Source: an uncultured Granulosicoccaceae bacterium (GTDB lineage Bacteria; Pseudomonadota; Gammaproteobacteria; Granulosicoccales; Granulosicoccaceae). Taken from it: a DNA stretch of 33,128 bases. Shown here one piece after another: positions 25,373-33,128 of this stretch (within the stretch, counting starts at the first letter, position 1; each line of letters starts with the position of its first letter). The position numbers and the translations under genes are program-made. The notes beneath the pieces were generated by a model. That model searched no databases and was not told the DNA's origin. It worked only from the letters and a program-made list of their open reading frames with translations. The stretch spans positions 1 to 33,128 of the forward strand of contig CALHOI010000085.1 in NCBI GenBank assembly GCA_938035525.1, written 5' to 3'.

Positions 25373-26086
25373 ATGACAAGCGAAAAATCTAGTCGCACTA
25401 TCGTTCTGGTGGAAGACGAGCCAGCGCTGCGAGACAACTATCGAATGGCTTTGGAGAAAGCTGGTTATGCGGTACAGGACTACGGCACGGCAGAGGCGGC
25501 ATTAACAGCGGTTCGGTCGCGCTTACCTGATTTGGCCATCATTGATATTGGTTTGGGTAACGACAGTGAGGCAGGCTTTGCTTTGTGCCAATCGTTGCGT
25601 GCTTTGTCTGATCGTCTGCCAATTTTGTTTTTAACTGCCAGAGACAGCGAACTGGATGTGATATCCGGTTTGCGCCTGGGTGCTGATGATTATCTGACAA
25701 AAGACATCAGCCTTGCGCAAATTATTACTCGGGTTAACACGTTACTGCGCCGTGTCGATGTGCTGAGCCAATCCGAAACACCCAGTGTGCAATCGGTTGG
25801 TCCGTTGTCGATTGATCAAGACCGCATTGCGGCTATGTGGCGCGGTACGCCAGTGGAACTCACCGTCACTGAGTTTTGGCTGGTTGCCTGTTTGGCGGGC
25901 CAACACGGGCAAGTTAAAAGCCGTCAACAATTGATGGATGCTGCCAACGTAGTACTGGATGATCAAACCATCACAGCGCATGTTAAGCGCATCAGAAAAA
26001 AGTTTATCGCCATTGATAAAGACTTTAATTGCATACAAACCGTTTATGGCTTGGGCTATCGCTGGGTAGAAGGTCTGGATTACTAA
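25373..26086 (+). CDS. Response regulator, PdsR-like (proteobacterial dedicated sortase system type)
   Basis: 237 residues. Receiver domain (about 9-125) with the acidic pair Asp15/Glu16, phosphoacceptor Asp58 in LAIIDIGLG, LFLTARDS, and Lys in DDYLTKDIS. The C-terminal winged-helix DNA-binding domain (OmpR/PhoB type, about 140-235) has the stretch LTVTEFWLVACLA and then DDQTITAHVKRIRKKF and QTVYGLGYRW. These phrases match my recollection of the TIGR03787 PdsR family more closely than generic OmpR proteins. It would bind DNA after phosphorylation by the kinase that starts three bases later. Its divergent neighbour, the VIT-like gene, is an obvious candidate target. A search against TIGR03787 would settle the subfamily; response regulator is certain. 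Confidence 0.88.
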   Translation: MTSEKSSRTIVLVEDEPALRDNYRMALEKAGYAVQDYGTAEAALTAVRSRLPDLAIIDIGLGNDSEAGFALCQSLRALSDRLPILFLTARDSELDVISGLRLGADDYLTKDISLAQIITRVNTLLRRVDVLSQSETPSVQSVGPLSIDQDRIAAMWRGTPVELTVTEFWLVACLAGQHGQVKSRQQLMDAANVVLDDQTITAHVKRIRKKFIAIDKDFNCIQTVYGLGYRWVEGLDY

Positions 26087-26089
26087 GCA

Positions 26090-28267
26090 ATGAACCTGCG
26101 CACACAGATGTTGCTGGCAGGTGCGTTAACCCTGGCGGTGCCGATCATTGGTTGGCAGAGTGTAAAGCAGCTTGATGAGTCGTTACGGCAAACACGTGTT
26201 GATACCCAATCGCTCACCGTGGCGAACGCGCGTTTGGCCTTGGCCGAATCTGCCGAGCTTCGCACCGTACTGGAAGCCAGCCGAGCGGCGGCAACCGCTA
26301 CCGATTTATACGCAGAACAAGCACGCTTTCCCCTGTTTATAGACGGCTATGCCGATGAATGGCAAAACTTGTCTGGTCGGCCTGAGAAGTTCAGTGCTCA
26401 TGGTAATGGCTTGCAAGTCCGGTTGGCTACCCGAGAAAATAGCTTGTATATGTTTCTCGATGTCAAAGATGACACTGTGGTGTACCACCTGCCACCCGTA
26501 CCGAAGATTGACTTGGCCGAAGGGGAAACCCAGGACAAGCAGGCCATGTTGGTCAATGGCGATTCGGTGGAGCTGCTTATCTCCCATGGTAACCAGCGTG
26601 CTGATCATGTGTTGTTTAGAACAGCAGGACCCGGCCCGCTCACTGGCGTTAGCGCGTCAGCAGGCGCGGCCAATACGTTGGCCGGGGCTCGCATGGCACG
26701 TTATAGAGGGTTCTGGGCTGCAACGCCTGATGGCTTCCAGTTAGAAGTACAAATGCCTTTGCCGCCAGCTTCCAGCAGCGTCGGGTTGGCATTTGTCGAT
26801 GTCGATGTTGCCGGTGAGCCACGAACCCGATGGTTGGGTACGCTTGACCCAAAAACCATGGCATCACAACACACCCACACGCCCACCAATGGCGACATCG
26901 ACGAAAATCAATTTGGTAATTTGTTTTACGCTTCAACTGTCGCCGACGAGCGTTTGCAAAATTGGGTTACGCGCGGTACACGGGCACGATTGTTTGACCG
27001 ACAGGGACGCTTGTTATCCGATGTTAATGCACTGTATGAAAAAACCGAAGTCGAGTACGAATACGACCCAGCAGAGCGAGGTTTCCTGAACGCAATACTG
27101 TTTAGGATATTTGCGTACTTTGTTGCTGATCCACAAATCCAGGAACAGCCCTTTGCGTTAGAGGGTGGATTGCATCTGCCCACAGAACAAACCGATCAAT
27201 TAGCCCTTCAAGAAGCAGACACCGTTCACTACATAACCGATGAGCGAGACGTGGTTTTAGGATCGTTGGTGCCAATTGGCGGCGAACAACCAACCGGATT
27301 TCTGCTGTTCGAATCTAACGAAGATCTTGCTTCGGCGTATTCCTCCAGCCGCGTTGCACGCTTATTTAGTTTATTGACACTGGTTAGTTTATTAGCAGGT
27401 CTTGTGTTGTTGGTGTATGCCAGCGTTTTGTCGATGCGCATAAGGACGCTGTCCCGACTGGCAACGCGTGCGGTGGCTGATGATGGCCGTGTGAGGGGAT
27501 TGCCGCAAAGCGATGCCAAAGACGAAATAGGGGACTTGTCCCGAAACTTATCAGCCTTACTTGATCGTTCTGCCAATTACACAAAATACCTTGAAGCGTT
27601 GTCCAGTCGACTCTCGCACGAGCTGCGTACGCCTCTGAGCGTGGTGCAAACATCGATAGAAAATATGGACAGGGATAAACTTGATGCGGAAACCGTCACG
27701 CTAATGGATCGGGCCAGTGGCGGAGCTGATCAGCTCGGAGCCATTATTCGTGCTTTGGTTGAGTCCACGCGTCTTGAACAAACCGTGCAACGTGCCCAGA
27801 TGGAGCCCATCAATCTGCTGGATTGGTTTAAAGGATCACTGGCCCGCTATAAGCAGGTATACCCTGACGTTAACATTACGGCACGCGTAAAATTCTTGCC
27901 AACACGACCTAAACACATTGACGTCATAGCCGCAGACGAATTGTTGCAACAGGCATTTGATAAGCTGGTGAATAACGCGGTTGGGTTTGCCACCGACAAC
28001 ACCATAACCTTGTTGCTTGAGTCGTTCGAAGACAATGGCAAGCTTTGGGCCCGGCTGGCCGTTGCCAACAACGGACCCGCCATTGCTATTGAGCGTCAAA
28101 AGCAATTGTTCGATCCCATGTTCTCGGAACGAGACAGTGACGATGGCGAATTGCATTTAGGTCTTGGCTTATACATTGTGCGTATTATCGCGGAAGCGCA
28201 TCAGGGCACCGTGTCGGTGACTAACTCGTCGAGTGGCGTTCGGGTAGGCTTCATCATCCCGCAATAG
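26090..28267 (+). CDS. Sensor histidine kinase, PdsS-like, with periplasmic CBM9/DOMON-like sensor
   Basis: 725 residues. One helix at about 5-23, a large periplasmic region of about 400 residues, a second helix at about 424-446, a HAMP-like linker, then the kinase core. The periplasmic part opens with [19 protein letters not shown], continues with [16 protein letters not shown] and QLEVQMPLP; this order is typical of CBM9/DOMON-like carbohydrate- or haem-binding folds. The phosphorylated residue is His510 in [18 protein letters not shown]. The N box ([11 protein letters not shown]) and G box ([18 protein letters not shown]) are intact. Size and layout match the TIGR03785 PdsS family as I recall it. 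It is coupled to the response regulator (3-base gap). The ligand is unknown; a sugar is plausible from the fold. No sortase gene accompanies it in the window. Confidence 0.88.
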   Translation: MNLRTQMLLAGALTLAVPIIGWQSVKQLDESLRQTRVDTQSLTVANARLALAESAELRTVLEASRAAATATDLYAEQARFPLFIDGYADEWQNLSGRPEKFSAHGNGLQVRLATRENSLYMFLDVKDDTVVYHLPPVPKIDLAEGETQDKQAMLVNGDSVELLISHGNQRADHVLFRTAGPGPLTGVSASAGAANTLAGARMARYRGFWAATPDGFQLEVQMPLPPASSSVGLAFVDVDVAGEPRTRWLGTLDPKTMASQHTHTPTNGDIDENQFGNLFYASTVADERLQNWVTRGTRARLFDRQGRLLSDVNALYEKTEVEYEYDPAERGFLNAILFRIFAYFVADPQIQEQPFALEGGLHLPTEQTDQLALQEADTVHYITDERDVVLGSLVPIGGEQPTGFLLFESNEDLASAYSSSRVARLFSLLTLVSLLAGLVLLVYASVLSMRIRTLSRLATRAVADDGRVRGLPQSDAKDEIGDLSRNLSALLDRSANYTKYLEALSSRLSHELRTPLSVVQTSIENMDRDKLDAETVTLMDRASGGADQLGAIIRALVESTRLEQTVQRAQMEPINLLDWFKGSLARYKQVYPDVNITARVKFLPTRPKHIDVIAADELLQQAFDKLVNNAVGFATDNTITLLLESFEDNGKLWARLAVANNGPAIAIERQKQLFDPMFSERDSDDGELHLGLGLYIVRIIAEAHQGTVSVTNSSSGVRVGFIIPQ

Positions 28268-28292
28268 CGTTGACTGTGACACAATAGCGTGC

Positions 28293-29228
28293 ATGGACAA
28301 CGCAAAACCGATCGTCAGCATCAGAGGGCTGGCAAAAACCTACGCCGGCGGACATCAAGCCCTCAAAGGCATTGATCTGGATATTCGAGAAGGTGAAATC
28401 CTGGCTTTGTTAGGCCCCAACGGTGCCGGTAAGACAACCCTTATTTCACTGATATGCGGCTTGGTTTCACCCAGTGCCGGCACGGTAACCGTTGCCGGCC
28501 ACGACATTATCAAGGACTACCGCAAAACCCGTGAGCTCATTGGCCTGGTGCCACAAGAGCTCACCCTGGGTGCATTTGAAAAAGTCGGGAATACCGTGTT
28601 GTTTAGTCGCGGCTTATACGGCAAAGCACCCAATGCGGCTTTTATCGATGACTTATTGGCAGAGCTGTCACTGTCAGATAAAAAAGACAACATGGTGCAA
28701 CAACTGTCCGGCGGTATGAAGCGACGAGTGCTTATAGCCAAAGCGCTGTCACACGAACCAAGGGTGTTGTTTCTTGACGAGCCTACTGCTGGAGTTGATG
28801 TCGAGTTGCGCAAAGACATGTGGGCCATCGTCGAGCGCTTACGTCAAAGTGGCGTCACTATTATATTAACAACACACTACATTGAAGAAGCCGAGGAGAT
28901 TGCTGATCGTGTGGGGGTTATCAGTGGCGGTGAATTGTTAGAGCTTGAAGACAAAAGCACTCTAATGGCAAAACTGGGCAAAAAGCAGTTGGTTATTGAA
29001 CTTAAAAATGCGGTCGACACGGTACCAGAGCAACTGTCTGAGTATGGACTCGAGCTTTCCGCAAACGGGTCAAAATTAACCTACACATTTGATGCTCGCC
29101 AAGAACGTACCGGTATGACTGCATTGCTTACCAGCCTGTCGCAAGCTGGCCTGGCGGTTAAGGATTTAAACACCAGTCAAAGTTCACTGGAAGATATTTT
29201 TGTCGATATAGTTAAAGCAGACGCATGA
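28293..29228 (+). CDS. ABC transporter ATP-binding protein, YadG-like (ABC-2 type)
   Basis: 311 residues, close to E. coli YadG (308). Walker A ([17 protein letters not shown]), Q-loop (GLVPQEL), ABC signature ([15 protein letters not shown]), Walker B ([12 protein letters not shown]) and the switch histidine ([10 protein letters not shown]) are all present. A C-terminal extension of about 85 residues (from [11 protein letters not shown]) is typical of exporters of the DrrA/NodI/YadG group. It powers the permease encoded next, whose ATG overlaps this gene's stop by four bases (ATGA). The exported substrate is unknown. It starts 25 bases after the histidine kinase; cotranscription is possible but the role may be independent. 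Confidence 0.93.
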   Translation: MDNAKPIVSIRGLAKTYAGGHQALKGIDLDIREGEILALLGPNGAGKTTLISLICGLVSPSAGTVTVAGHDIIKDYRKTRELIGLVPQELTLGAFEKVGNTVLFSRGLYGKAPNAAFIDDLLAELSLSDKKDNMVQQLSGGMKRRVLIAKALSHEPRVLFLDEPTAGVDVELRKDMWAIVERLRQSGVTIILTTHYIEEAEEIADRVGVISGGELLELEDKSTLMAKLGKKQLVIELKNAVDTVPEQLSEYGLELSANGSKLTYTFDARQERTGMTALLTSLSQAGLAVKDLNTSQSSLEDIFVDIVKADA

Positions 29229-29986
29229 ATACAGAAGCCGTAAAAGCGATTTACCGCGCTGAAATGCGTCGAACCCGCAACACACTGCTACAAAGCATCG
29301 CCACACCAGTGATTTCTACAGCACTGTACTTTGTGGTTTTTGGTTCGGCTATTGGTTCACGAATACAATCGGTTAATGATGTACCGTACGGCGCATTCAT
29401 TGTACCCGGGTTAATGATGCTCAGTATTCTCACACAAAGCATTTCCAATGCATCGTTCGGTATATTTTTCCCCAAATTCACCGGCACAATTTACGAGGTG
29501 ATGTCGGCACCGATTTCGTTTCTGGAAATATTGCTTGGGTATGTAGGGGCTGCGGCAACCAAGTCGATGATACTGGGTGTGCTGATACTCATCACAGCCA
29601 CCTTTTTTGTGGATTTACGCATTGCGCATCCGTTTTGGATGCTGTCGTTTTTCCTGCTCACTTGCATATCGTTTAGTTTGTTTGGTTTTATTATTGGTTT
29701 ATGGGCCGACAATTTTGAGAAACTGCAACTGATACCATCATTGGTTATTACCCCGCTGGTGTTTCTGGGTGGGAGTTTTTACTCTATCGATATGTTGCCG
29801 GAGTTCTGGCAAAAGGTGTCGCTGTTTAATCCGGTGCTGTATTTAATCAGCGGTTTTCGCTGGAGCTTTTTTGAAGTCTCTGACGTGAGCATGGGTTTTA
29901 GTCTGGCCATGATATTGTTGTTTTTACTGACCTGTATTGTTGTCGTGGGCGTCATGTTCAGAACCGGTTATAAACTGAAACCCTAG
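29225..29986 (+). CDS. ABC-2 type transporter permease, YadH-like
   Basis: 253 residues with six hydrophobic segments. The family features are visible: [27 protein letters not shown] opening (basic N-terminus, first helix), [39 protein letters not shown], and [20 protein letters not shown] followed by [20 protein letters not shown]. It forms the inner-membrane channel of the exporter with the preceding ATPase; the 4-base overlap shows translational coupling. Known relatives move drugs, lipids or polysaccharide; substrate not determinable. No linked membrane-fusion or outer-membrane gene is present. Confidence 0.92.
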   Translation: MNTEAVKAIYRAEMRRTRNTLLQSIATPVISTALYFVVFGSAIGSRIQSVNDVPYGAFIVPGLMMLSILTQSISNASFGIFFPKFTGTIYEVMSAPISFLEILLGYVGAAATKSMILGVLILITATFFVDLRIAHPFWMLSFFLLTCISFSLFGFIIGLWADNFEKLQLIPSLVITPLVFLGGSFYSIDMLPEFWQKVSLFNPVLYLISGFRWSFFEVSDVSMGFSLAMILLFLLTCIVVVGVMFRTGYKLKP

Positions 29987-30008
29987 CATCGGCCATCGCC
30001 ACCTTCCT

Positions 30009-30923
30009 ATGGAAACAGCCAAAACAATGGATGGTCAGGATTGGAGTTTGTTACTCCTGTTATCCGTGCTGTGGGGTGGGGCTTATTTCTTTGCTGGTGT
30101 GGCCGTTAAAGAGTTGCCACCATTAACGGTGGTGTTGGCTCGTGTGTCTTTGGGCGCTATTGCATTACTGCCACTGTTCTTTTATCTGAAACTCTCCCTC
30201 CCAAGGTCTTTGCTTGATTGGCGGCCCTACATTGGTATGTGCCTGCTAAACAACGTTATCCCTTTTAGCCTGATCTTTTTTGGTCAAACACACATTACCG
30301 TTGGCTTATCCTCAATCATCAATGCCATGACGCCGTTGTTCACCGTGGTTGTGCTGGCTAGTTTCGGCCAAGAGCGTTTAACCGTTTATCGAGTTATCGG
30401 TGTGCTTCTGGGGGTTGCTGGGGTAGCTGTGCTACGAGGTTTCGATGGGCCAGTGAATGCCGCCCAAACACTGGGTATTGTGTTGTGTTTGGGTGCTGCC
30501 TTAAGTTATGGGTTTGCCGGGCTTTGGGGTCGACACTATCTGGTGGGCGTGCCGCCGGTAAAATCAGCCACTTGTCAGTTGATATGCTCCAGCATCATCA
30601 TGGTGATTGTTGTGGTAGTGGTAGACCAACCGTGGACTTTGGATATGCCCAGTGTTAACACCTTGTGGTCTTTGGTGATGCTGGCGGTGTTTGGCACTGC
30701 TTTAGCTTATATCGTGTTCTATAAAATCCTGGTGAGTGCTGGCGCCAGTAATGTTATGTTGGTGACGTTGCTGATACCTATTACCGCTTTGTTACTGGGC
30801 AATGTGTTTCTTGATGAGACCATACGCTTACAGGAAATCATTGGCGCTATCATCATTGGCACAGGGCTTTTGTTTATCGATGGGCGGTTGATTGATCGCT
30901 GGAGAGGTAAACGCACAACGTAA
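30009..30923 (+). CDS. EamA family (DMT superfamily) transporter
   Basis: 304 residues with about ten hydrophobic segments in two EamA halves. The first begins LLLLSVLWGGAYFFAGVAVKEL and includes NNVIPFSLIFFGQTHI and SSIINAMTPLFTVVVLASFG; the second begins at about residue 155 (GIVLCLGAALSYGFAGLWGR) and ends LLGNVFLDETIRLQEIIGAI. Family members export or import small metabolites such as amino acids, nucleotide sugars or drugs. The direction and substrate are unknown. It follows the YadH-like gene after 22 bases. No Shine-Dalgarno of note lies before the ATG at 30009. The C-terminal tail is basic and cytoplasmic. Confidence 0.92.
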   Translation: METAKTMDGQDWSLLLLLSVLWGGAYFFAGVAVKELPPLTVVLARVSLGAIALLPLFFYLKLSLPRSLLDWRPYIGMCLLNNVIPFSLIFFGQTHITVGLSSIINAMTPLFTVVVLASFGQERLTVYRVIGVLLGVAGVAVLRGFDGPVNAAQTLGIVLCLGAALSYGFAGLWGRHYLVGVPPVKSATCQLICSSIIMVIVVVVVDQPWTLDMPSVNTLWSLVMLAVFGTALAYIVFYKILVSAGASNVMLVTLLIPITALLLGNVFLDETIRLQEIIGAIIIGTGLLFIDGRLIDRWRGKRTT

Positions 30924-30976
30924 GCGCCCATGCACCGATGGTTATCTTCGTCGCCGCATTTTACCAAGCATTATTC

Positions 30977-30994
30977 ACACGAGTTGTATCGTGT
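30977..30994. terminator. Weak palindromic hairpin between convergent genes
   Basis: acacga (30977-30982) pairs with tcgtgt (30989-30994) around a six-base loop, in the 85-base space between the EamA gene and the convergent TIGR02466-type gene. Position suits a bidirectional terminator, but there is no T-run on either strand. Confidence 0.25.
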
Positions 30995-31008
30995 AATGGC
31001 AACCTTAT

Positions 31009-31638
31009 CTACTGGTGCGGAACATAGTCCGGCCGCCACTTTAAAACCACGTTAAACGACACAGAAATTCTTGGCTCGCCGGCAAAGTTAGGGTGCACAA
31101 AGTGATGTAAAAACGAGGGCCACAATAGCATCATTCCGGGTTCTGGTTGGACGCGAAACTCGGGGTCCACCTGAGCATCACTGGCAATTGCATTCATATT
31201 GGCTTGCGCCCGAGGGTCAAAAAAGGAAATTGCACCCGGGTTAGTGTCGGCTCGTTGCTCGGGGTGTATAGGTTGTTTTGGCGTCGCGATGTAGTAAGTG
31301 CCACTTAAGTAGCTGTGCGGATGATTGTGAAGTGAGTGGTAATCCCCCTGTCTATTGATATTCGCCCAGCCTTGCAATGACCAATCCACACTGTATTTAA
31401 TGTGTGCGTTTTGTAGGTAGTCTCTGATGGTTTTGGAAATACATTGCTGTAGCCAGTCTATGGCTGGATGGTCTGAGTCAAACAGGTTTTGGTTTAAATA
31501 GTCTTCGGTTAGGCTGGCATGGTTTGACTCTAGTTGCAGAATATGGGCAGCGAGATCTGTGTTGGCAGAATCAACCGATGGAAGAACGCGCTTTAATAAC
31601 GTGGTGGGCCACAATGATAAGAAGTCTTCGTTGCTCAT
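31009..31638 (-). CDS. TIGR02466 family protein, putative 2-oxoglutarate/Fe(II)-dependent oxygenase
   Basis: 209 residues. The opening SLWPTTLLKRVLPS is typical of TIGR02466 proteins. The central block WANINRQGDYHSLHNHPHSY followed by LSGTYYI and the later block LWPSFLHHFVHPNFAGEPRI followed by SVSFNV give the conserved histidines and arginine expected of a 2OG-Fe(II) oxygenase double-stranded beta-helix. The family is common in marine bacteria and cyanophages; its substrate is unknown. Cytoplasmic, no signal peptide. The start ATG (31636-31638) has no recognisable Shine-Dalgarno; instead an 18-bp tandem repeat begins four bases upstream. A ferric-iron permease lies upstream on the same strand, a suggestive partner for an iron enzyme, although such neighbours are not proof. 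Confidence 0.85.
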   Translation of the reverse strand: MSNEDFLSLWPTTLLKRVLPSVDSANTDLAAHILQLESNHASLTEDYLNQNLFDSDHPAIDWLQQCISKTIRDYLQNAHIKYSVDWSLQGWANINRQGDYHSLHNHPHSYLSGTYYIATPKQPIHPEQRADTNPGAISFFDPRAQANMNAIASDAQVDPEFRVQPEPGMMLLWPSFLHHFVHPNFAGEPRISVSFNVVLKWRPDYVPHQ

Positions 31639-31641
31639 ATT

Positions 31642-31684
31642 ATGTGTGTAACAAGAGGCATGTGTGTAACAAGAGGCATGTGTA
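31642..31684. repeat. 18-bp tandem repeat, 2.4 copies, at the 5' end of the oxygenase gene
   Basis: Two identical 18-bp units (atgtgtgtaacaagaggc on the plus strand) lie at 31642-31659 and 31660-31677, followed by a partial third copy to 31684. The array sits between the FbpB-like gene end and the start of the minus-strand oxygenase gene, within the expected ribosome-binding and leader region. The copies are identical, so the duplication is probably recent or maintained. Confidence 0.85.
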
Positions 31685-31714
31685 GCTATGTTAACAGTTG
31701 AGGTTTTAGTGGGC

Positions 31715-33128
31715 TCAGCGATTCAAGTCCCCCGACTGATCTATCTGAAAACTGAGCAAAATAACCGGTACCAGCCCCACCACAACAATCAGTAACGCGT
31801 AAATAGCACTTTGACCAATTAATTCGTCAGATGCAAATTGATACGCCTGTGTAGCCAGAGTATCAAAGTTAAATGGTCGCAACACCAGTGTTGCGGGTAG
31901 TTCTTTCATGCAATCCACAAACACAACCAGCGCGGCTGTTAGCACACCGCCGCGAATCAGCGGTAAATGAACTGATCGCAGAATCTTCCCGGAGGAATGG
32001 CCCAAAGATCGCGCAGCGTCGTCCATATGCGGGCTGATTTTTTTCATGCTGCTGTTGATAGAGCCGTAGGCCATGGCTAAAAATCTGACGGTGTACGCGA
32101 ATACCAGCGCAAAAACGGTTCCACTGAGCAACAAGCCGGTTGAGACACCAAAAAATCGTTCTGCCAGTGCGTCAATGGTGTGGTCAAAGGTGGCCAGCGG
32201 AATCATGATGCCAATAGCCAGCACGGCACCGGGGACGGCATAGCCTAAACTTGCCACACCGACGCTGAGTTTCATGTTGTTGGATGGGTGTAAGCGCTTG
32301 GCGTAACTGAGTAACACACCAATACAGACTGCAATAAAAGCAGCGGTTGCAGACAAGCTGATGCTGTGTGCTGCACTAAGTAAAAAATCGTGGTTCCATG
32401 ATTGTTCGAAGTACTGGATGGTATAACCAAGCAACACCCAGGCTGGTACTAAAAATCCGAAAACCACGGGAAAAGCACAACACAAAAATGCAGCCAATGC
32501 TGCAGGCCTATGTAATGTTGTACGCTCGTTGACTCTAAAGCGAGAAGACGACGGCTGAAAGTTTTGCTGATTGCGTCGACTGCTTTTCTCCAGCCCAATC
32601 AAGATCATCACAAACAGTAACAGCATAGTGGCAATTTGTGCACCACCGCCTAAGTTGTTCATGCCCAGCCACACATCATATAACCCGGCGGTTAATGTGC
32701 GAACCGCAAAGTAGTCAACAGTACCGAAATCATTGAGTGTTTCCATCATGACCAATGACAGGCCAACCGCGATGGCTGGTCTTGCCATTGGCAGTGAGAT
32801 CTTGCACATGCGTGCCGTGCGACTGACCCCAAACGAACGCGCTGCTTCTGAAATTGATGCAGATTGTTCCAGGAAAGCGGCTCTGGCTAAGAGGTACACA
32901 TAGGGGTAAAGCACCAGCATCATCATAATGATGGCGCCGGGTAGGGTGCGTATGGCTGGGAAGTAGTAGTCGCTGGCTAGCTTCCAGCCGAATGTTTCTC
33001 GCAGCAGGCTTTGTACAGGCCCGGCAAATTCAAGTAAGTCGGTATAAACGTAAGCGATAACATAGGCAGGTACCGCAAATGGCAGTAGCAACGCCCAGTT
33101 AAAAAAAGCCCGGCCTGGAAACTGGTAG
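31715..33128 (-). CDS. Ferric-iron ABC transporter permease, FbpB/SfuB-like, N-terminus beyond the window
   Basis: The frame stays open to the right edge, so the gene starts outside the window; the TTG near 33089-33091 is an internal leucine. The visible 471 residues hold two binding-protein-dependent permease halves. Upstream of that leucine the sequence reads FPGRAFFNWA and continues LLLPFAVPAYVIAYVYTDLL, typical of FbpB proteins. The two cytoplasmic EAA loops are EAARSFGVSRTARMCKISLP and DAARSLGHSSGKILRSVHLP, where the ATPase docks. The fused double-length permease is characteristic of Fe3+ importers; other substrates (thiamine, putrescine) use related permeases. The binding protein and ATPase are not in the window. 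Conserved ELPATLVLRPFNFDTLAT supports the iron subgroup. Confidence 0.9.
   Translation of the reverse strand, partial: YQFPGRAFFNWALLLPFAVPAYVIAYVYTDLLEFAGPVQSLLRETFGWKLASDYYFPAIRTLPGAIIMMMLVLYPYVYLLARAAFLEQSASISEAARSFGVSRTARMCKISLPMARPAIAVGLSLVMMETLNDFGTVDYFAVRTLTAGLYDVWLGMNNLGGGAQIATMLLLFVMILIGLEKSSRRNQQNFQPSSSRFRVNERTTLHRPAALAAFLCCAFPVVFGFLVPAWVLLGYTIQYFEQSWNHDFLLSAAHSISLSATAAFIAVCIGVLLSYAKRLHPSNNMKLSVGVASLGYAVPGAVLAIGIMIPLATFDHTIDALAERFFGVSTGLLLSGTVFALVFAYTVRFLAMAYGSINSSMKKISPHMDDAARSLGHSSGKILRSVHLPLIRGGVLTAALVVFVDCMKELPATLVLRPFNFDTLATQAYQFASDELIGQSAIYALLIVVVGLVPVILLSFQIDQSGDLNR

Noticed and set aside
28262..28290. Direct repeat of caatagcgt around a TTGACT box before the ABC transporter
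   Set aside because: Two 9-bp copies in a 25-base gap may be chance, and a -10 at proper spacing from TTGACT would fall on the start codon.

Overview
The window looks like chromosomal DNA of a free-living, probably marine, Gram-negative proteobacterium, most likely a gammaproteobacterium. The evidence is family content: a secreted esterase, a lipoprotein, a Tat-type DUF1501 protein, an E. coli-type glucokinase, YadGH-like and FbpB-like transporters, and a two-component pair resembling the proteobacterial dedicated sortase regulators PdsR/PdsS, a family described mainly from marine species. G+C is near one half by eye. I see no rRNA, tRNA, IS element, integrase, phage gene or CRISPR array. The species cannot be named from the sequence alone.

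Layout, left to right. (1) 1-1766: the end of a cellulose-synthase-like glycosyltransferase, translationally coupled to a membrane-anchored DUF3131 protein. (2) 1767-4846: a spacer with a 14-bp tandem repeat, then SulP anion transporter, tandem universal stress protein and YtoQ. (3) 5300-11538: a C1 block of formate-tetrahydrofolate ligase (fhs) and a two-gene NAD-linked molybdenum/tungsten formate dehydrogenase with a fused NuoE/NuoF-type beta subunit, closed by a likely intrinsic terminator. folD lies 5 kb downstream (16564-17442). Together these could carry methylene-THF to formyl-THF, formate and CO2, yielding reduced pyridine nucleotides and ATP. (4) 11725-15459: a secreted FN3/SASA-type esterase, glucokinase, and a small heat shock protein whose leader can fold over its own Shine-Dalgarno sequence. 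(5) 15547-22052: an acidic-linker lipoprotein (minus), folD, a DUF4864-like secreted protein (minus), and a DUF1800/DUF1501 pair in which the DUF1800 protein carries an apparent carbohydrate-binding insertion. (6) 22084-24415: a P-loop kinase-like protein, a DUF1697 protein and an AruH-like aminotransferase. (7) 24481-28267: a VIT-only secreted protein divergent from PdsR/PdsS-like regulators. No sortase or VWA domain is present, so this may be a reduced or rewired sortase locus. (8) 28293-33128: a YadGH-like ABC exporter, an EamA transporter, a TIGR02466-type putative oxygenase with an 18-bp tandem repeat at its 5' end, and a ferric-iron ABC permease cut by the right edge.

The most rewarding places for a second look are the reduced sortase-type locus (24481-28267), the candidate RNA thermometer before hsp20 (14946-15008), the DUF1800 protein with a CBM-like insertion (18210-20765), and the C1 oxidation block. 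All functional statements rest on motif recognition by eye; no database search was run.
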